64,000 nt of DNA from assembly GCA_028285545.1 (NCBI GenBank), contig JANQPA010000100.1:62001-126000 (forward strand), written 5' to 3'. The notes under the pieces were generated by a model. The model did not search any database and had not been told where the DNA came from. It saw only the letters and a list, made by a program, of their open reading frames with translations. Numbering within the stretch: the first letter of the stretch is position 1; every line of letters starts with the position of its first letter. Origin of the DNA: Saprospiraceae bacterium. Its GTDB lineage: Bacteria; Bacteroidota; Bacteroidia; Chitinophagales; Saprospiraceae. Positions 51,358-60,727 of the stretch are shown in pieces. The position numbers and the translations under genes were made by a program.

Positions 51358-53988
51358 TTATTCTCTACTAATCATTTTAACAGGGCTGGTCGAAATCGTT
51401 TTCCAGGTCTGAACACTAATTAAAAGAATAACCATCATAAAAATTAAAATCACTGCTACAACAAAAATACCTGGTTGAAGCTTGATATGAAAGGCAAATT
51501 CCTTGAGCCAGCTACTCATAGCCAGGTAGGCCAATGGGAGGGCTATAATAATAGCTCCTAAAATGGGCTGCAGGAATTTTCTCGTGAGCAGTATTAATAT
51601 ATCCATTCCTGAAGCTCCAACCACTTTCCGAATACCAATTTCCTTTCGTCTGCGACTTGTAATATAAGCAACCATGGCAATAAACCCTAAACAGGCAATG
51701 AAAATCGCAATAATAGAAAACCAAGAGAATAAAAGCAGGAGTCGAGATTCTTTCTGGTAAGCCTTTCCAAAAACTTCATCAAAGAAGACATACTCAAAGG
51801 GATATTGATCAGATATTGAGCTAAGGGTTTGTTTGATGAAATCAATAGATTGAGTAATATTGTCAGGGCTAATTTTAATACTCAGCTGAGATAAATTTTC
51901 GGAGTTTTCCAATTTGAAATAAACAGGCCGGTAGGGTTGTGTAAGATCATGCTGATGAAAATTTTTGATGACTCCCACAATTCTACCCTCATCCCTCCGG
52001 TTGTCTGAACTGCCTCGATAAATGACTTGACCAACCGGATCCTCGATCCCCATTTGCCTTACAGCTTCTTCATTGACCAGGAAATGGGCCTCTGTTTCAT
52101 TAAAAGTTAAATTAGAGAAGTCTTCTCCATCTATTAATTCAATATCGTAGAGACGGGTAAACCCTTGATCAACAGGGTTAAAATAGATGGAAAGGTACTG
52201 ATCTTGTCCTCCCTCCCAATTAATAGAAGTCTGAGAATTAATATTATTCGGAAATCTCCAGGAAAAAGCCACCTCCTGAATGTTAGAATGATTCATCAAT
52301 TGAGAGCGGATGAGTTCTGATTTTTCCTTCCATCGAGTATCTCGCAATCTAATCCCAATAATTTGCTCTCGATCAAAGCCCATTTTCTTATTATGGATAA
52401 ATTGTAGTTGTTGGGCCACCACCAAAGTTGAGATGATTAAAATGGTAGATATTGCAAATTGAATCAAGATGAGGGAGTTGTGCAAGCGACTCTTTTGAGA
52501 AAATAAAGCCAGTTGATTTTTCAGCACCTGGATAGGTTTGAAAGAAGCAATAATCATAGCGGGATAAAGGCCAGCTAACAAACCTAGTACTAAGGGAAAT
52601 AAAAGAGCGGCCACAATTATTTTAGGCTGATAAACAACTCCAATATCAAAAGGATGTTCTAATAATTGCACTGCATAAGGCAACAATAAATGGGCCATTG
52701 CGAATGCAACAATAAATGATATATAAGATATGATTACAGTACCGAACAAAAATTGAAAAATCAGTTCTCCTTTCTCTGCACCAACTATTTTTCTTACTCC
52801 TATCTCTGATGCCCTACGGCCAGACCTCGCTATAGATAAATTGATATAATTGATACATGCAAGACCTAAAATAACAAATGCAATTATGCCAAAAATTCGG
52901 ATAGTCAATGGGTTAGAGGCTACCTGCCAATCAAAATTCAAGCCTGGCTGGAGATGAATGTCTTTTATGGCCTGGAATTTAAATATGATTGCAGGATTGC
53001 CTTCATCATCTCTTGAATCAGGGATCACTTCCATTAAGGCATTTTGGATCTTTTCTTCCACTGATTTTTCTTCAGCCCCCTTTCCAAGGCGAACATAAGT
53101 ACTGAAACTACTATTTTGCCAGGACCAAAGATTGGTACTCCTTTGAGATGCTATCCAGGTAACCGGAATCATCGCATGTACTTGCAAATGAGTATTGGCA
53201 GGAGGGTCCTTAAAAATCCCTACCACCTCATAAAATAAGCTGTCTCCCAAAGTTACGGACTGCCCAAGGGGATCAACTTCCCAAAAAAAACGATCAGCCA
53301 TACTTTCAGACATCAACATTTGTTTTGGATTCTTATCGCTTAGGCCCCTGCCTCGAATTAATTCAAAGGAAAACAGGTCGAGAGCAGAAGGATCGACACC
53401 AAATACCTCTTCCACCGAGGATAAGGAATTATTACGAATAAGCATATTATAATTTATTAATCGGCTATACTCGTCTATTTCACTAAAGTTATCCTTTAAG
53501 AAAGGGCCTAGTGGAAACTGAGTTACCGCATAGGCAGAATTATTTTTATAGGCACCTGATGGTTGTTCTTTATAAACTCTGTAAATTTGTTCGGGCTGAT
53601 GCAGGTGTCGTTCGAAATTAAATTCAAAATAAACATAACTCATGATCAGGATGAATAGACATATCCCCATTGTGAGTCCTGAAAACACGATCAAACTATA
53701 CCATTTGTCTTTTACAGTATTTCGAATAAATGCAGTGAGGTAATTTTTTAACATGTCGGGTCTTATTAAAATTGAAGAATAATGTTTCCTTCTTTTGAAA
53801 AGTCTCACATACCTTAGAAATCCCAGCGTATTCCAAATAAATTGCCGCCTGGCCTTCTTTTTACCATAACTTGTCTCCATCTGATGATATCGCTCTAACA
53901 GATCTCCATAAATTCCATCAAAAAGGAACGGGTCTATAATTTTTTCCAGGAATCTAAAGGTCCACTTTGGAAGTTGGCTTTTTTTCAT
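51358..53988 (-). CDS. MacB/FtsX-type ABC transporter permease with N-terminal prefix domain (copy B)
   Basis: This 876-aa permease has an N-terminal cytoplasmic prefix (residues 1-75: PKWTFRFLEKIIDPFLFDGIYGDLLERYHQ), seen in transporters paired with PadR regulators. One TM helix (about 100-120) follows, then the MacB-like periplasmic core, then three TM helices (about 375-470), a second periplasmic core and a final set of three TM helices (about 755-865). SGRRASEIGVRKIVGAEKGEL and SRRRKEIGIRKVVGASG are the FtsX coupling-helix motifs. Mechanotransmission-type export or regulation is expected. The ATPase is not encoded here. It is a tandem paralogue of the upstream permease. Confidence 0.88.
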   Translation of the reverse strand: MKKSQLPKWTFRFLEKIIDPFLFDGIYGDLLERYHQMETSYGKKKARRQFIWNTLGFLRYVRLFKRRKHYSSILIRPDMLKNYLTAFIRNTVKDKWYSLIVFSGLTMGICLFILIMSYVYFEFNFERHLHQPEQIYRVYKEQPSGAYKNNSAYAVTQFPLGPFLKDNFSEIDEYSRLINYNMLIRNNSLSSVEEVFGVDPSALDLFSFELIRGRGLSDKNPKQMLMSESMADRFFWEVDPLGQSVTLGDSLFYEVVGIFKDPPANTHLQVHAMIPVTWIASQRSTNLWSWQNSSFSTYVRLGKGAEEKSVEEKIQNALMEVIPDSRDDEGNPAIIFKFQAIKDIHLQPGLNFDWQVASNPLTIRIFGIIAFVILGLACINYINLSIARSGRRASEIGVRKIVGAEKGELIFQFLFGTVIISYISFIVAFAMAHLLLPYAVQLLEHPFDIGVVYQPKIIVAALLFPLVLGLLAGLYPAMIIASFKPIQVLKNQLALFSQKSRLHNSLILIQFAISTILIISTLVVAQQLQFIHNKKMGFDREQIIGIRLRDTRWKEKSELIRSQLMNHSNIQEVAFSWRFPNNINSQTSINWEGGQDQYLSIYFNPVDQGFTRLYDIELIDGEDFSNLTFNETEAHFLVNEEAVRQMGIEDPVGQVIYRGSSDNRRDEGRIVGVIKNFHQHDLTQPYRPVYFKLENSENLSQLSIKISPDNITQSIDFIKQTLSSISDQYPFEYVFFDEVFGKAYQKESRLLLLFSWFSIIAIFIACLGFIAMVAYITSRRRKEIGIRKVVGASGMDILILLTRKFLQPILGAIIIALPLAYLAMSSWLKEFAFHIKLQPGIFVVAVILIFMMVILLISVQTWKTISTSPVKMISRE

Positions 53989-54011
53989 AGGAAAACCGCA
54001 TTAAATGATTC

Positions 54012-54059
54012 TTAATTAAAGGCAATATCTCCGATGTTATCCCACAACCCATTTCTAAG
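54012..54059 (-). pseudogene. 15-codon remnant of a padR 3' end
   Basis: On the minus strand this piece translates as LRNGLWDNIGDIAFN and a TAA stop. The intact PadR ends LRNSLWDNIGDIAFN, so 14 of 15 residues match in frame and both end at TAA. The remnant lies 24 bases before the start of permease B, just as the intact padR lies 24 bases before the start of permease A. No padR sequence is recognisable further upstream of it. It marks an ancestral padR-permease duplication in which the second regulator was deleted. Confidence 0.8.
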
Positions 54060-54075
54060 GCATGTCAGGTCCTAC

Positions 54076-56715
54076 TCATTCCTTGATAAATCGACTCATA
54101 CTCAATGACAATACTCTAGAGGATTGCAATAGAACGATTAGGATAGTAATTCCCAATACCAAAATGATCGGCACTAGAAAATGCAAAAGGGAGAGGTTTA
54201 TTTTAAAAGCAAAATCATTTAACCATTGATTCAAATAGGTGATTGAAAGTAAGGCTGCTACCACCCCGGAAATGAGATTGAGGATCAAAACCTTCCTGGA
54301 TAAAATCATAAGAATTCCCCAAGCGCTGGCTCCTAGTACCCTTCGAATTGCTACTTCTTTTAACCTTCGTGTGATGGTGAAAGCGACCATTCCGATCAAG
54401 CCAAAAACAGCAATAAGAATGGCGATAAATGAAAACACTCCTGATAATTTCAGCAAATTGACATCCGATTCATACTGAGTATTAAAATGTTGTTCCAGGA
54501 AAAAGTAATCAAAAGGCTGCCCAAAAACAGTCTTGTAGCTGCTTTCTAATTGGGCTAAATAGTTTGCTTGCTGGCTGGGGTTGGATGGAATTCGGACAGA
54601 GAAATGAGGTACATAAGTGCCATAATAAGCCAAAATTTGAGGGTCATAAGCTTCTTTTAAGGATTTATGATGATAATTGGCAATTACTCCAATAACCTCA
54701 AAATTTGAATCATCAAACAATAACTCCTTACCAATAACTTCCTCATTGGTATTAAAACCCAATTGCCTGACGGCCGCCTCATTAAGAATAACCTTTGATT
54801 TTTCTCCTTCCGTAGCTCCCCTGAAATTTCGGCCACTTAATAATTCGGCTTTGTAATGGTCTAAGAAGTTTTCATCCACTCCATCAATATAGAAGGTGGA
54901 GGTTTCCGTAGCCAGCTGCTGAGTAGTTCTTGCCTGAACTGAATAATTATAACCATTACCTGGAGTTGTGGATGCAGTACTAATACTTGTTACAAAGGCC
55001 ATTTGTTCCAATTCATTTTTATAGACACCTAGTTTTTCTCTGTAATTTTCATCACGGATATCCGGTAGGTTTACAATTAATACATCATTAATATCTATCC
55101 CCTTGTCTTGCTTAAGCATATAATTCACTTGATTATAAATAACCAGGCTGGCAATGATTAAAAATATGGAAATGGTGTATTGGGCACTCACTAAAAAGTT
55201 TCTAACGGGTATTCCTTTACCAAGCCCTTTAAAAGAACCGCTTAAAATTTTCAGAGGGTTAAAGGAGGACATGACAAAAGCAGGATAAAGGCCCGATAAG
55301 AAAATACCAGCAATTAATATAAGCACCAGGTAAAGCCCTGAAATGGAAAATATAGATTGCCAATTATTGTAAAAAAACAAGGCTTGCTCTGATGGGAACA
55401 ACTGTTTTAACATAAAAAGAAGCAGAATAGCCACTACAATACTAAGGATATTGATAATAGCTGTCTCTACAAAAAATTGTAGTCGCAACTCTCCTTTTTG
55501 TGCTCCTAAAACTTTGCGAACCCCTATCTCCTTAGCCCTGTCTGTAGATTTAGCAGTGGAAAAGTTGATATAATTAAAATAAGCCATTAAAAGAATCAAA
55601 AAGGCAGTCATAGCTAAATAATTCACTGTTCGAATGTCATTATTCTTACCAGCCTCAAAATTGATATCTGATTTCAAATGAATATCGGTCATTGCTTGGA
55701 GACCAAAGCCCATATTCACTTCATCTTTGAAGTACTCACCTGAAAAATTATCAAGCTTTGATTGAATGGCGGTAGGATCCGCATTTCTATCAGCTAGCAT
55801 ATAAGAATAAAAGCCATTCCAATTTAAATCTTTTAATGACTGCCCTCCTCTTAAAGGCGTATTCAAAGACAGTAAGGCATCAAATCTAAAATGAGAAGAC
55901 TTGGGAACGTCTTTAATGACCTCCGTAATATTAAAAAAGGTCAAAGGAAAATTGGGATCTTTTACACCTATACGCTGCCCTACAACTTCTGATTTTCCAA
56001 AAAGCTTCAAAGCCAAGGACTCTACAATTACAATTGAATTAATTTTGGCCAATGCATTGGAATTTTGAAAGGCTAATGCAGAAGGAAATGTGAAAACCGA
56101 TAAAAAATTGCTATCTGCATAGGATACATCCAAGTCTTTAAAAATTTCTTGTGTACCATCTTTTTCGACCAATAAACTAGCATTTCTTCTGATGAAAAAA
56201 CGAGTACCTTTTTTCATTTCAGGGACAGCATCAACTAGATCGTCCAGAAGATCCGGCTTGGTATTTGCCATCTCTTTTCCAATGCTTTTATCCTTTCGGG
56301 TTAGTCTGTAAATACGGTCCGAATGCTCATGGAATTGATCAAAACTTTTCTCATAATTTACATACTGCCATATTAAAATGAAGGAAGCAATCCCAATAGA
56401 AAGTCCTGCAATATTTAAAAAAACATAAGCCTTCCGTTTTAGGAAACTTCTAAAAATGGTTTTAAGGTAATTTTTTATCATGCCGGGTGAAATTGAATTT
56501 GAAAAATGAAGCTTTCGTTTTTTGAAAAGCCTCCAATATCTTATGAAGCCAAGGGTATTCCAGATGAAATACCAAGAGGCATTTATTTTTCCATTTTGTT
56601 GATATATTTCGTGGTATCGCTCTAATAAATCGCCGTAGATCCCATTAAATAAAAAAGGGTCCAACATTTTTTTCAGCAAATTCACTGCCCATTTAGGAGG
56701 TAGTTTGTCATTCAT
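54076..56715 (-). CDS. MacB/FtsX-type ABC transporter permease with N-terminal prefix domain (copy A)
   Basis: This 879-aa permease has the same layout as copy B: a prefix (residues 1-70, PPKWAVNLLKKMLDPFLFNGIYGDLLERYH), a first TM helix, two periplasmic cores and two groups of three TM helices. FtsX-type motifs are STDRAKEIGVRKVLGAQKGEL and TRRLKEVAIRRVLGASA. The prefix and junction are closely similar to copy B while the periplasmic cores have diverged, so the two may recognise different ligands or form a heterodimer. It lies 23 bases downstream of padR. Confidence 0.88.
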   Translation of the reverse strand: MNDKLPPKWAVNLLKKMLDPFLFNGIYGDLLERYHEIYQQNGKINASWYFIWNTLGFIRYWRLFKKRKLHFSNSISPGMIKNYLKTIFRSFLKRKAYVFLNIAGLSIGIASFILIWQYVNYEKSFDQFHEHSDRIYRLTRKDKSIGKEMANTKPDLLDDLVDAVPEMKKGTRFFIRRNASLLVEKDGTQEIFKDLDVSYADSNFLSVFTFPSALAFQNSNALAKINSIVIVESLALKLFGKSEVVGQRIGVKDPNFPLTFFNITEVIKDVPKSSHFRFDALLSLNTPLRGGQSLKDLNWNGFYSYMLADRNADPTAIQSKLDNFSGEYFKDEVNMGFGLQAMTDIHLKSDINFEAGKNNDIRTVNYLAMTAFLILLMAYFNYINFSTAKSTDRAKEIGVRKVLGAQKGELRLQFFVETAIINILSIVVAILLLFMLKQLFPSEQALFFYNNWQSIFSISGLYLVLILIAGIFLSGLYPAFVMSSFNPLKILSGSFKGLGKGIPVRNFLVSAQYTISIFLIIASLVIYNQVNYMLKQDKGIDINDVLIVNLPDIRDENYREKLGVYKNELEQMAFVTSISTASTTPGNGYNYSVQARTTQQLATETSTFYIDGVDENFLDHYKAELLSGRNFRGATEGEKSKVILNEAAVRQLGFNTNEEVIGKELLFDDSNFEVIGVIANYHHKSLKEAYDPQILAYYGTYVPHFSVRIPSNPSQQANYLAQLESSYKTVFGQPFDYFFLEQHFNTQYESDVNLLKLSGVFSFIAILIAVFGLIGMVAFTITRRLKEVAIRRVLGASAWGILMILSRKVLILNLISGVVAALLSITYLNQWLNDFAFKINLSLLHFLVPIILVLGITILIVLLQSSRVLSLSMSRFIKE

Positions 56716-56738
56716 TTAATGCCTAATTTTCCTGTCAC

Positions 56739-57068
56739 CTAATTAAAAGCGATATCACCAATATTGTCCCAAAGAGAATTCCGCAACTCTTTCATAGCCT
56801 GAATGGATTCAAAACCAGATTTGGTAACTCGAAAAATTAGGCGGGGGCGCCCTCCTCTGGATCCAATTTCTGTATTATCATACTCAGAAGTGAGATAGCC
56901 CTTTTTTTTGAGTCGATGCAGGGTAGCATGAACCGTACTGATGCTTACATTACGCTTGGCTTTGCTCTTGATTTCTTCCTGAATTTTGAGACCATAAGCC
57001 TGTTCAAATAAGCCTGCTACGATTAAAAGCACCAGTTCTTCAAACTCCCCTAAATTTGTTCCTTTCAT
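56739..57068 (-). CDS. PadR-family transcriptional regulator
   Basis: This 109-aa PadR winged-helix repressor reads EFEELVLLIVAGLFEQAYGLKIQEE, then the recognition helix NVSISTVHATLHRLKKKGYL and wing GSRGGRPRLIFRVTKSG. It lacks the longer C-terminal domain, as subfamily 2 PadRs do. It heads the permease operon and is expected to repress it. The DNA upstream carries a dense cluster of ATGWCATGT motifs. Its last 15 codons recur as a remnant between the permeases. Confidence 0.92.
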   Translation of the reverse strand: MKGTNLGEFEELVLLIVAGLFEQAYGLKIQEEIKSKAKRNVSISTVHATLHRLKKKGYLTSEYDNTEIGSRGGRPRLIFRVTKSGFESIQAMKELRNSLWDNIGDIAFN

Positions 57069-57167
57069 AATTTTTTAGTTTGAAATTGTCATAAAGATAG
57101 GTTTTTTCGATTTTGTAGAAAAACTATTTATGCAAACTTTAACATTCTCATATCTAAAGACTATAGT

Positions 57168-57453
57168 AGACATGTCATTTTTAAGATATGTCATGTCCCC
57201 AAATAGGAGACATGTCATATCTAGACATGACATGTTACCAAAAGCAAAAGAATATTAATTAATGAATAAAAACCTATTTCAAGCCGAAGCTGCAGCATAA
57301 ATAGGCAACTGATAATCAATTACTTAAGAAATAACCCTGCCAACAAGAAAAATAACCGACTAAACTAAAGAAATTTTGCTCAGGAATATGTATCTATTCT
57401 AAGACATGACATGTCTAGATATGTCATGTCTTATTTTTCTCGACATGACATGT
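57168..57453. repeat. Inverted-repeat cluster upstream of padR
   Basis: Two 28-base segments, 57208-57235 and 57404-57431, are inverted copies with 26 of 28 matches. They enclose 168 bases that contain no gene. The motif ATGWCATGT or its complement occurs seven times, near 57170, 57188, 57210, 57227, 57406, 57421 and 57445. The region fills most of the 398-base gap between the GNAT gene and padR. It may be an operator array, a MITE-like element or a folded RNA. Confidence 0.8.
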
Positions 57454-57466
57454 CTCCTCATTACCT

Positions 57467-58213
57467 TCACACCTCAGCACTAAGCATATATCCACAAACT
57501 CTAAACCCTGCATTCAGAAGCGCCCCCCGGGAAGCTTTATTACTCATATTACATCGTGCGGCAGGGACTTTACCAGCGTGGTAGCACTCTTTTTTGATTT
57601 CCTGTAAAATAAAACTAGCATATCCCCTACCCCGGCATTCACTTTCCGTTTCCATATACAAATCGGCAAAAGGATGATTATAATGAGTTAGGAATCCTCC
57701 ATCCGCAACGATTTCCCCTTGTTTTTCCAATACATATTCCCCGGCATCAGCTGTTTTTTTTCCAAAAACATCATCCCCATTTTTTCTTTTTCTAAAAAGG
57801 AGTCCAGGCTGAGCTAAACGAGAGGTGAAATGATCTTCAAACAAAACGACATTGGAGCTTGAATTTTCTCCAAATTCCCAAAGCATGGAAGTAGTCAATA
57901 AATCATTTGACTGGCTTTCAATAAAGGTAGCCCTAGATTTTTCTAATAATTTTGAAAAGAAAATACTGCTTTTTGCCCGGTAAGCTGGCAGTACATAGAA
58001 TTCAAAAATAGCATCACGATCTGCCAATTCTACCTTTCCTTTGACTGAACCATAAGCTACTTTTTTCCCATCATATTCCAGAATATAAGAATCTGTCCAA
58101 TTTCGTTCATGGCAAGCATTATATCGAATCTGGCAATTATTTTCCTGCAGATATAGATCGCGTAGACTAAGGATTTCAGAGAGGTCTGTTTTAGAAATTT
58201 TGAGGGAAGTCAT
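57467..58213 (-). CDS. GNAT-family N-acetyltransferase
   Basis: This 248-aa protein contains two GNAT-like halves. The N-terminal half has GSVKGKVELADRDAIFEFYVLP. The C-terminal half (about 150-240) has ECRGRGYASFILQEIKKECY, the acetyl-CoA-binding R/Q-x-x-G-x-G/A loop. The substrate cannot be told. The stop is 14 bases after the last ATGWCATGT motif. Confidence 0.85.
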   Translation of the reverse strand: MTSLKISKTDLSEILSLRDLYLQENNCQIRYNACHERNWTDSYILEYDGKKVAYGSVKGKVELADRDAIFEFYVLPAYRAKSSIFFSKLLEKSRATFIESQSNDLLTTSMLWEFGENSSSNVVLFEDHFTSRLAQPGLLFRKRKNGDDVFGKKTADAGEYVLEKQGEIVADGGFLTHYNHPFADLYMETESECRGRGYASFILQEIKKECYHAGKVPAARCNMSNKASRGALLNAGFRVCGYMLSAEV

Positions 58214-58238
58214 GCTTCTTTTTTAAAATAGGCAAAAG

Positions 58239-59132
58239 CTAAGTATTTAAACTTAAGCTTCTCCACAAGTACCTGGTTAAATAGGATTTCCAGCCATCGA
58301 AGGGTTCGAAAATTGCATCCACTTCTTCCTTAGTTGGTCTTTTGTTTGTTAGTTCTAGCCGGTAGAGCGCCGAATTTAGCCCTGAATCTCCATAAGGAAT
58401 CGCATTAGGAAGTAATAGAGACTTCATCATAACATAGTTGGCAGTCCATAAACCGATCCCTCTGATTTTTAGCAAGGTCTCCTGTACAGCCTCAGCATCC
58501 CCTATCCCTTCCAGGTGTTGTTTAGAAATTTTACCCTCCAGAAACAACCTGGAAATACCAATAAGATACTCGGCTTTTCGCTGAGAGATCTGTAAAGGTC
58601 TCAAAGCCTCCGGGTCAAGAGGAGCCAGGGCTTCCGGTCTAGGGAATAAATAGTGAATTTTACCTTCCACTTCAAGCCGTTCTCCATAATTTTCTACCAG
58701 TCTTCGTTTTAATTTGGCGGCAAAGCTAAGGTTGATTTGTTGCCCCAGAATACTCCAGCATAGGGCTTCAAATAAGTCAGGAATCCCCATCAACCTGAGC
58801 CCTTCAAAATGCTCCAGCAAAAAAGACAGTTTTGGGTTTTCATTTAGTAGACCATAAAAGGGTTTCAAATCCCGGTCCATGTCAAACCATTCTCTAACAT
58901 AGAATATAGCTACTGCCAAATAGTTGCTGCGTCCATTTAATAAGTCAAGTTTTAGTCCTTCATTTTCTTCACTAATTCGAAAAGCAAAAGGGTGGCCACC
59001 TTTGGACAAAGCTTTTACAATAGTACCATTTTCTTTAAAATGGAGACACTCAAAATCATTATCTCCTAATACCTGAAGGCATTTGTGGTAGTCAAAATGA
59101 TTTGGTTTGGGAATTAAAGTACTTGATCTCAT
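58239..59132 (-). CDS. AlkA-like DNA-3-methyladenine glycosylase
   Basis: This 297-aa base-excision enzyme removes alkylated bases. The N-terminal AlkA-type beta domain (1-110) is followed by the HhH-GPD fold: FEALCWSILGQQINLSFAAKLKRR, then the helix-hairpin-helix KIRGIGLWTANYVMM, and IPYGDSGLNSALYR, where the Asp is the expected catalytic residue. It has no Fe-S cluster Cys, consistent with AlkA rather than EndoIII/MutY. Its start overlaps the stop of the 170-aa gene by four bases (ATGA), so it is translationally coupled. Confidence 0.9.
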   Translation of the reverse strand: MRSSTLIPKPNHFDYHKCLQVLGDNDFECLHFKENGTIVKALSKGGHPFAFRISEENEGLKLDLLNGRSNYLAVAIFYVREWFDMDRDLKPFYGLLNENPKLSFLLEHFEGLRLMGIPDLFEALCWSILGQQINLSFAAKLKRRLVENYGERLEVEGKIHYLFPRPEALAPLDPEALRPLQISQRKAEYLIGISRLFLEGKISKQHLEGIGDAEAVQETLLKIRGIGLWTANYVMMKSLLLPNAIPYGDSGLNSALYRLELTNKRPTKEEVDAIFEPFDGWKSYLTRYLWRSLSLNT

Positions 59133-59641
59133 TGCTTTACTTTATTCAAAAACAAATTCCATTCTTCGACTTTTCTGCAGGCAATTTCATCGCCTTCCTT
59201 TTTACATAGGTTTTGATAGCACAAAAGCATATTATTCACTGCTTTTTCACTATCTATTGCTCTTTTATATAATTCAACATAATCATCTAATGCATTCCTG
59301 TAGGTCTCATTCTGCATAAAAGTATGTGCACGATACCATAATTGTTGATCCGATAATTCTTCGCTTTTTTGAGAAAAAATAATTTTTTTTTGAGTACTTG
59401 CCTGATAATTTTGAAACTCCATTTGAACAAATTGCCAACCAGAATAGGTCAAAAATATCACGAATAGAATTAATACTATGGAAAGTATGCTACTTTTATG
59501 GAAATTAGACTTACGAGCAGAGCTATTGGTAATCTGACCATTGCTTTTAATTCTTTTTTGTAAAGCTTCCTTTCTTTTGTGAAAGGCTTTTTTATGTTTA
59601 GGATTACTGTGCCCATCTATTTTAAAGTGCCCGACAAACAT
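59129..59641 (-). CDS. Small membrane-anchored protein of unknown function
   Basis: I do not recognise this 170-aa protein. A very basic N-terminal region (residues 1-45, rich in Lys, Arg, His) is followed by one TM helix (about 50-72: ILSIVLILFVIFLTYSGWQF). The C-terminal part is helical (LWYRAHTFMQNETYRNALDDY), with three Cys near the end and a pattern that suggests TPR-like helices, probably outside the cytoplasm. It is coupled to the AlkA gene by a four-base overlap; a functional link is not evident. Confidence 0.65.
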   Translation of the reverse strand: MFVGHFKIDGHSNPKHKKAFHKRKEALQKRIKSNGQITNSSARKSNFHKSSILSIVLILFVIFLTYSGWQFVQMEFQNYQASTQKKIIFSQKSEELSDQQLWYRAHTFMQNETYRNALDDYVELYKRAIDSEKAVNNMLLCYQNLCKKEGDEIACRKVEEWNLFLNKVKQ

Positions 59642-59747
59642 TACATCTAATTTTCTTATAGATGTACATTCTTTTTTTCAGAATATAAATTCTAATAGAC
59701 CAATCCTAATAAAATGACGCTTTGTAGGGAAAACAAGGCCTCAATGA

Positions 59748-60683
59748 TTAATTTCTCAACTCTGCATATCTCTGGTACCACTCCTTATCGGGTTCAATCC
59801 CTGCACGCATCCACTTCATTCTTTCATCCGGAGACTCAATCCAGCGATAAATCCAGGAAACACCCCATTTTTTGTAGTAATGATCTGTTTTCTGATATAC
59901 TGGATCTTTTAAGGCTTCTTCCAGGCTAATAAAAGAATAGCCTTCTTTTTTTAAGGCATCAATCAATTCCAGATAATAATTGGCATGCATTAAATTACCA
60001 TGGCACAAAAATATATGCTTAATATTTCGACCAAATAACTCTTTCGAGACGCCTTCATAATAGCGAAAGGTTTCGACTGTAAAATCGATATAGGCTTGGG
60101 CAATCATTTTGGCGCTATCCTGTTTGCCTTCTTTTATAGCGGTCTGGTACAGTGCATTATATAAATAATCTACACTTTCGATGGTAAAAGGGGCAATTTT
60201 ATAGCCTTTATTCTGTAGAAACACCTCCATTTGTATTCTACTAATGCTGTCTTTTCCAGTGGCGTTGAAAGGGAAGCGAAAAAAAGGAACTTTTTGATCA
60301 CTTAGCACTTCAATAAGCCATTCATTTTTTTCTACATCGCTTTTAAATTGATCAAAAGTACTTTGAGCATAATTGGAATGGCTGTAGGTGTGATTGCCTA
60401 AGCTTACCAAGGGATGTTCTATCCATTTTTTTAAAACATCCAGTCGCTGATCAATTTCTCCTAACTCAAGTATTTTTTTTCCATTTAGAAAAGCTGTCAC
60501 TGGAGTATTGGCTTTTTTTATTTTCCCAAGCAATTTTTCATTCATTGCCTGAGCTTGCTCCAGGTCAAAAAAGTGAGGAGCTACATTGAAAGGCATGTCG
60601 TCCATTGTTATGGCGACTTTTTTATCTTGGCAGTATAGAAAAGAACAAATTAGCAATAGGAATGGCAGGAATAAGTATTTCAT
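59748..60683 (-). CDS. Secreted polysaccharide deacetylase (NodB-type)
   Basis: This 311-aa carbohydrate esterase 4-like enzyme has a signal peptide (1-19, ending YCQ). NodB motifs are visible: VAITMDDMP (metal and catalytic Asp pair, about 23-31), LGNHTYSHSN (metal HxxxH, about 95-104) and FRFPFNATG. HIFLCHGNLMHA is the last His motif. It probably N-deacetylates an extracellular or wall glycan. Its place next to an exopolysaccharide-initiating transferase suggests action on that polymer (inference). Confidence 0.88.
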   Translation of the reverse strand: MKYLFLPFLLLICSFLYCQDKKVAITMDDMPFNVAPHFFDLEQAQAMNEKLLGKIKKANTPVTAFLNGKKILELGEIDQRLDVLKKWIEHPLVSLGNHTYSHSNYAQSTFDQFKSDVEKNEWLIEVLSDQKVPFFRFPFNATGKDSISRIQMEVFLQNKGYKIAPFTIESVDYLYNALYQTAIKEGKQDSAKMIAQAYIDFTVETFRYYEGVSKELFGRNIKHIFLCHGNLMHANYYLELIDALKKEGYSFISLEEALKDPVYQKTDHYYKKWGVSWIYRWIESPDERMKWMRAGIEPDKEWYQRYAELRN

Positions 60684-60727
60684 TTATCCAATTTTCTGTT
60701 TTAATAGGTATGTAGGTGTGCTCTTCC

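Noticed and set aside
57236-57403. Possible insertion sequence between the inverted 28-base segments
   Set aside because: Only 168 bases with no frame for a transposase; kept only as a MITE-like or operator candidate.
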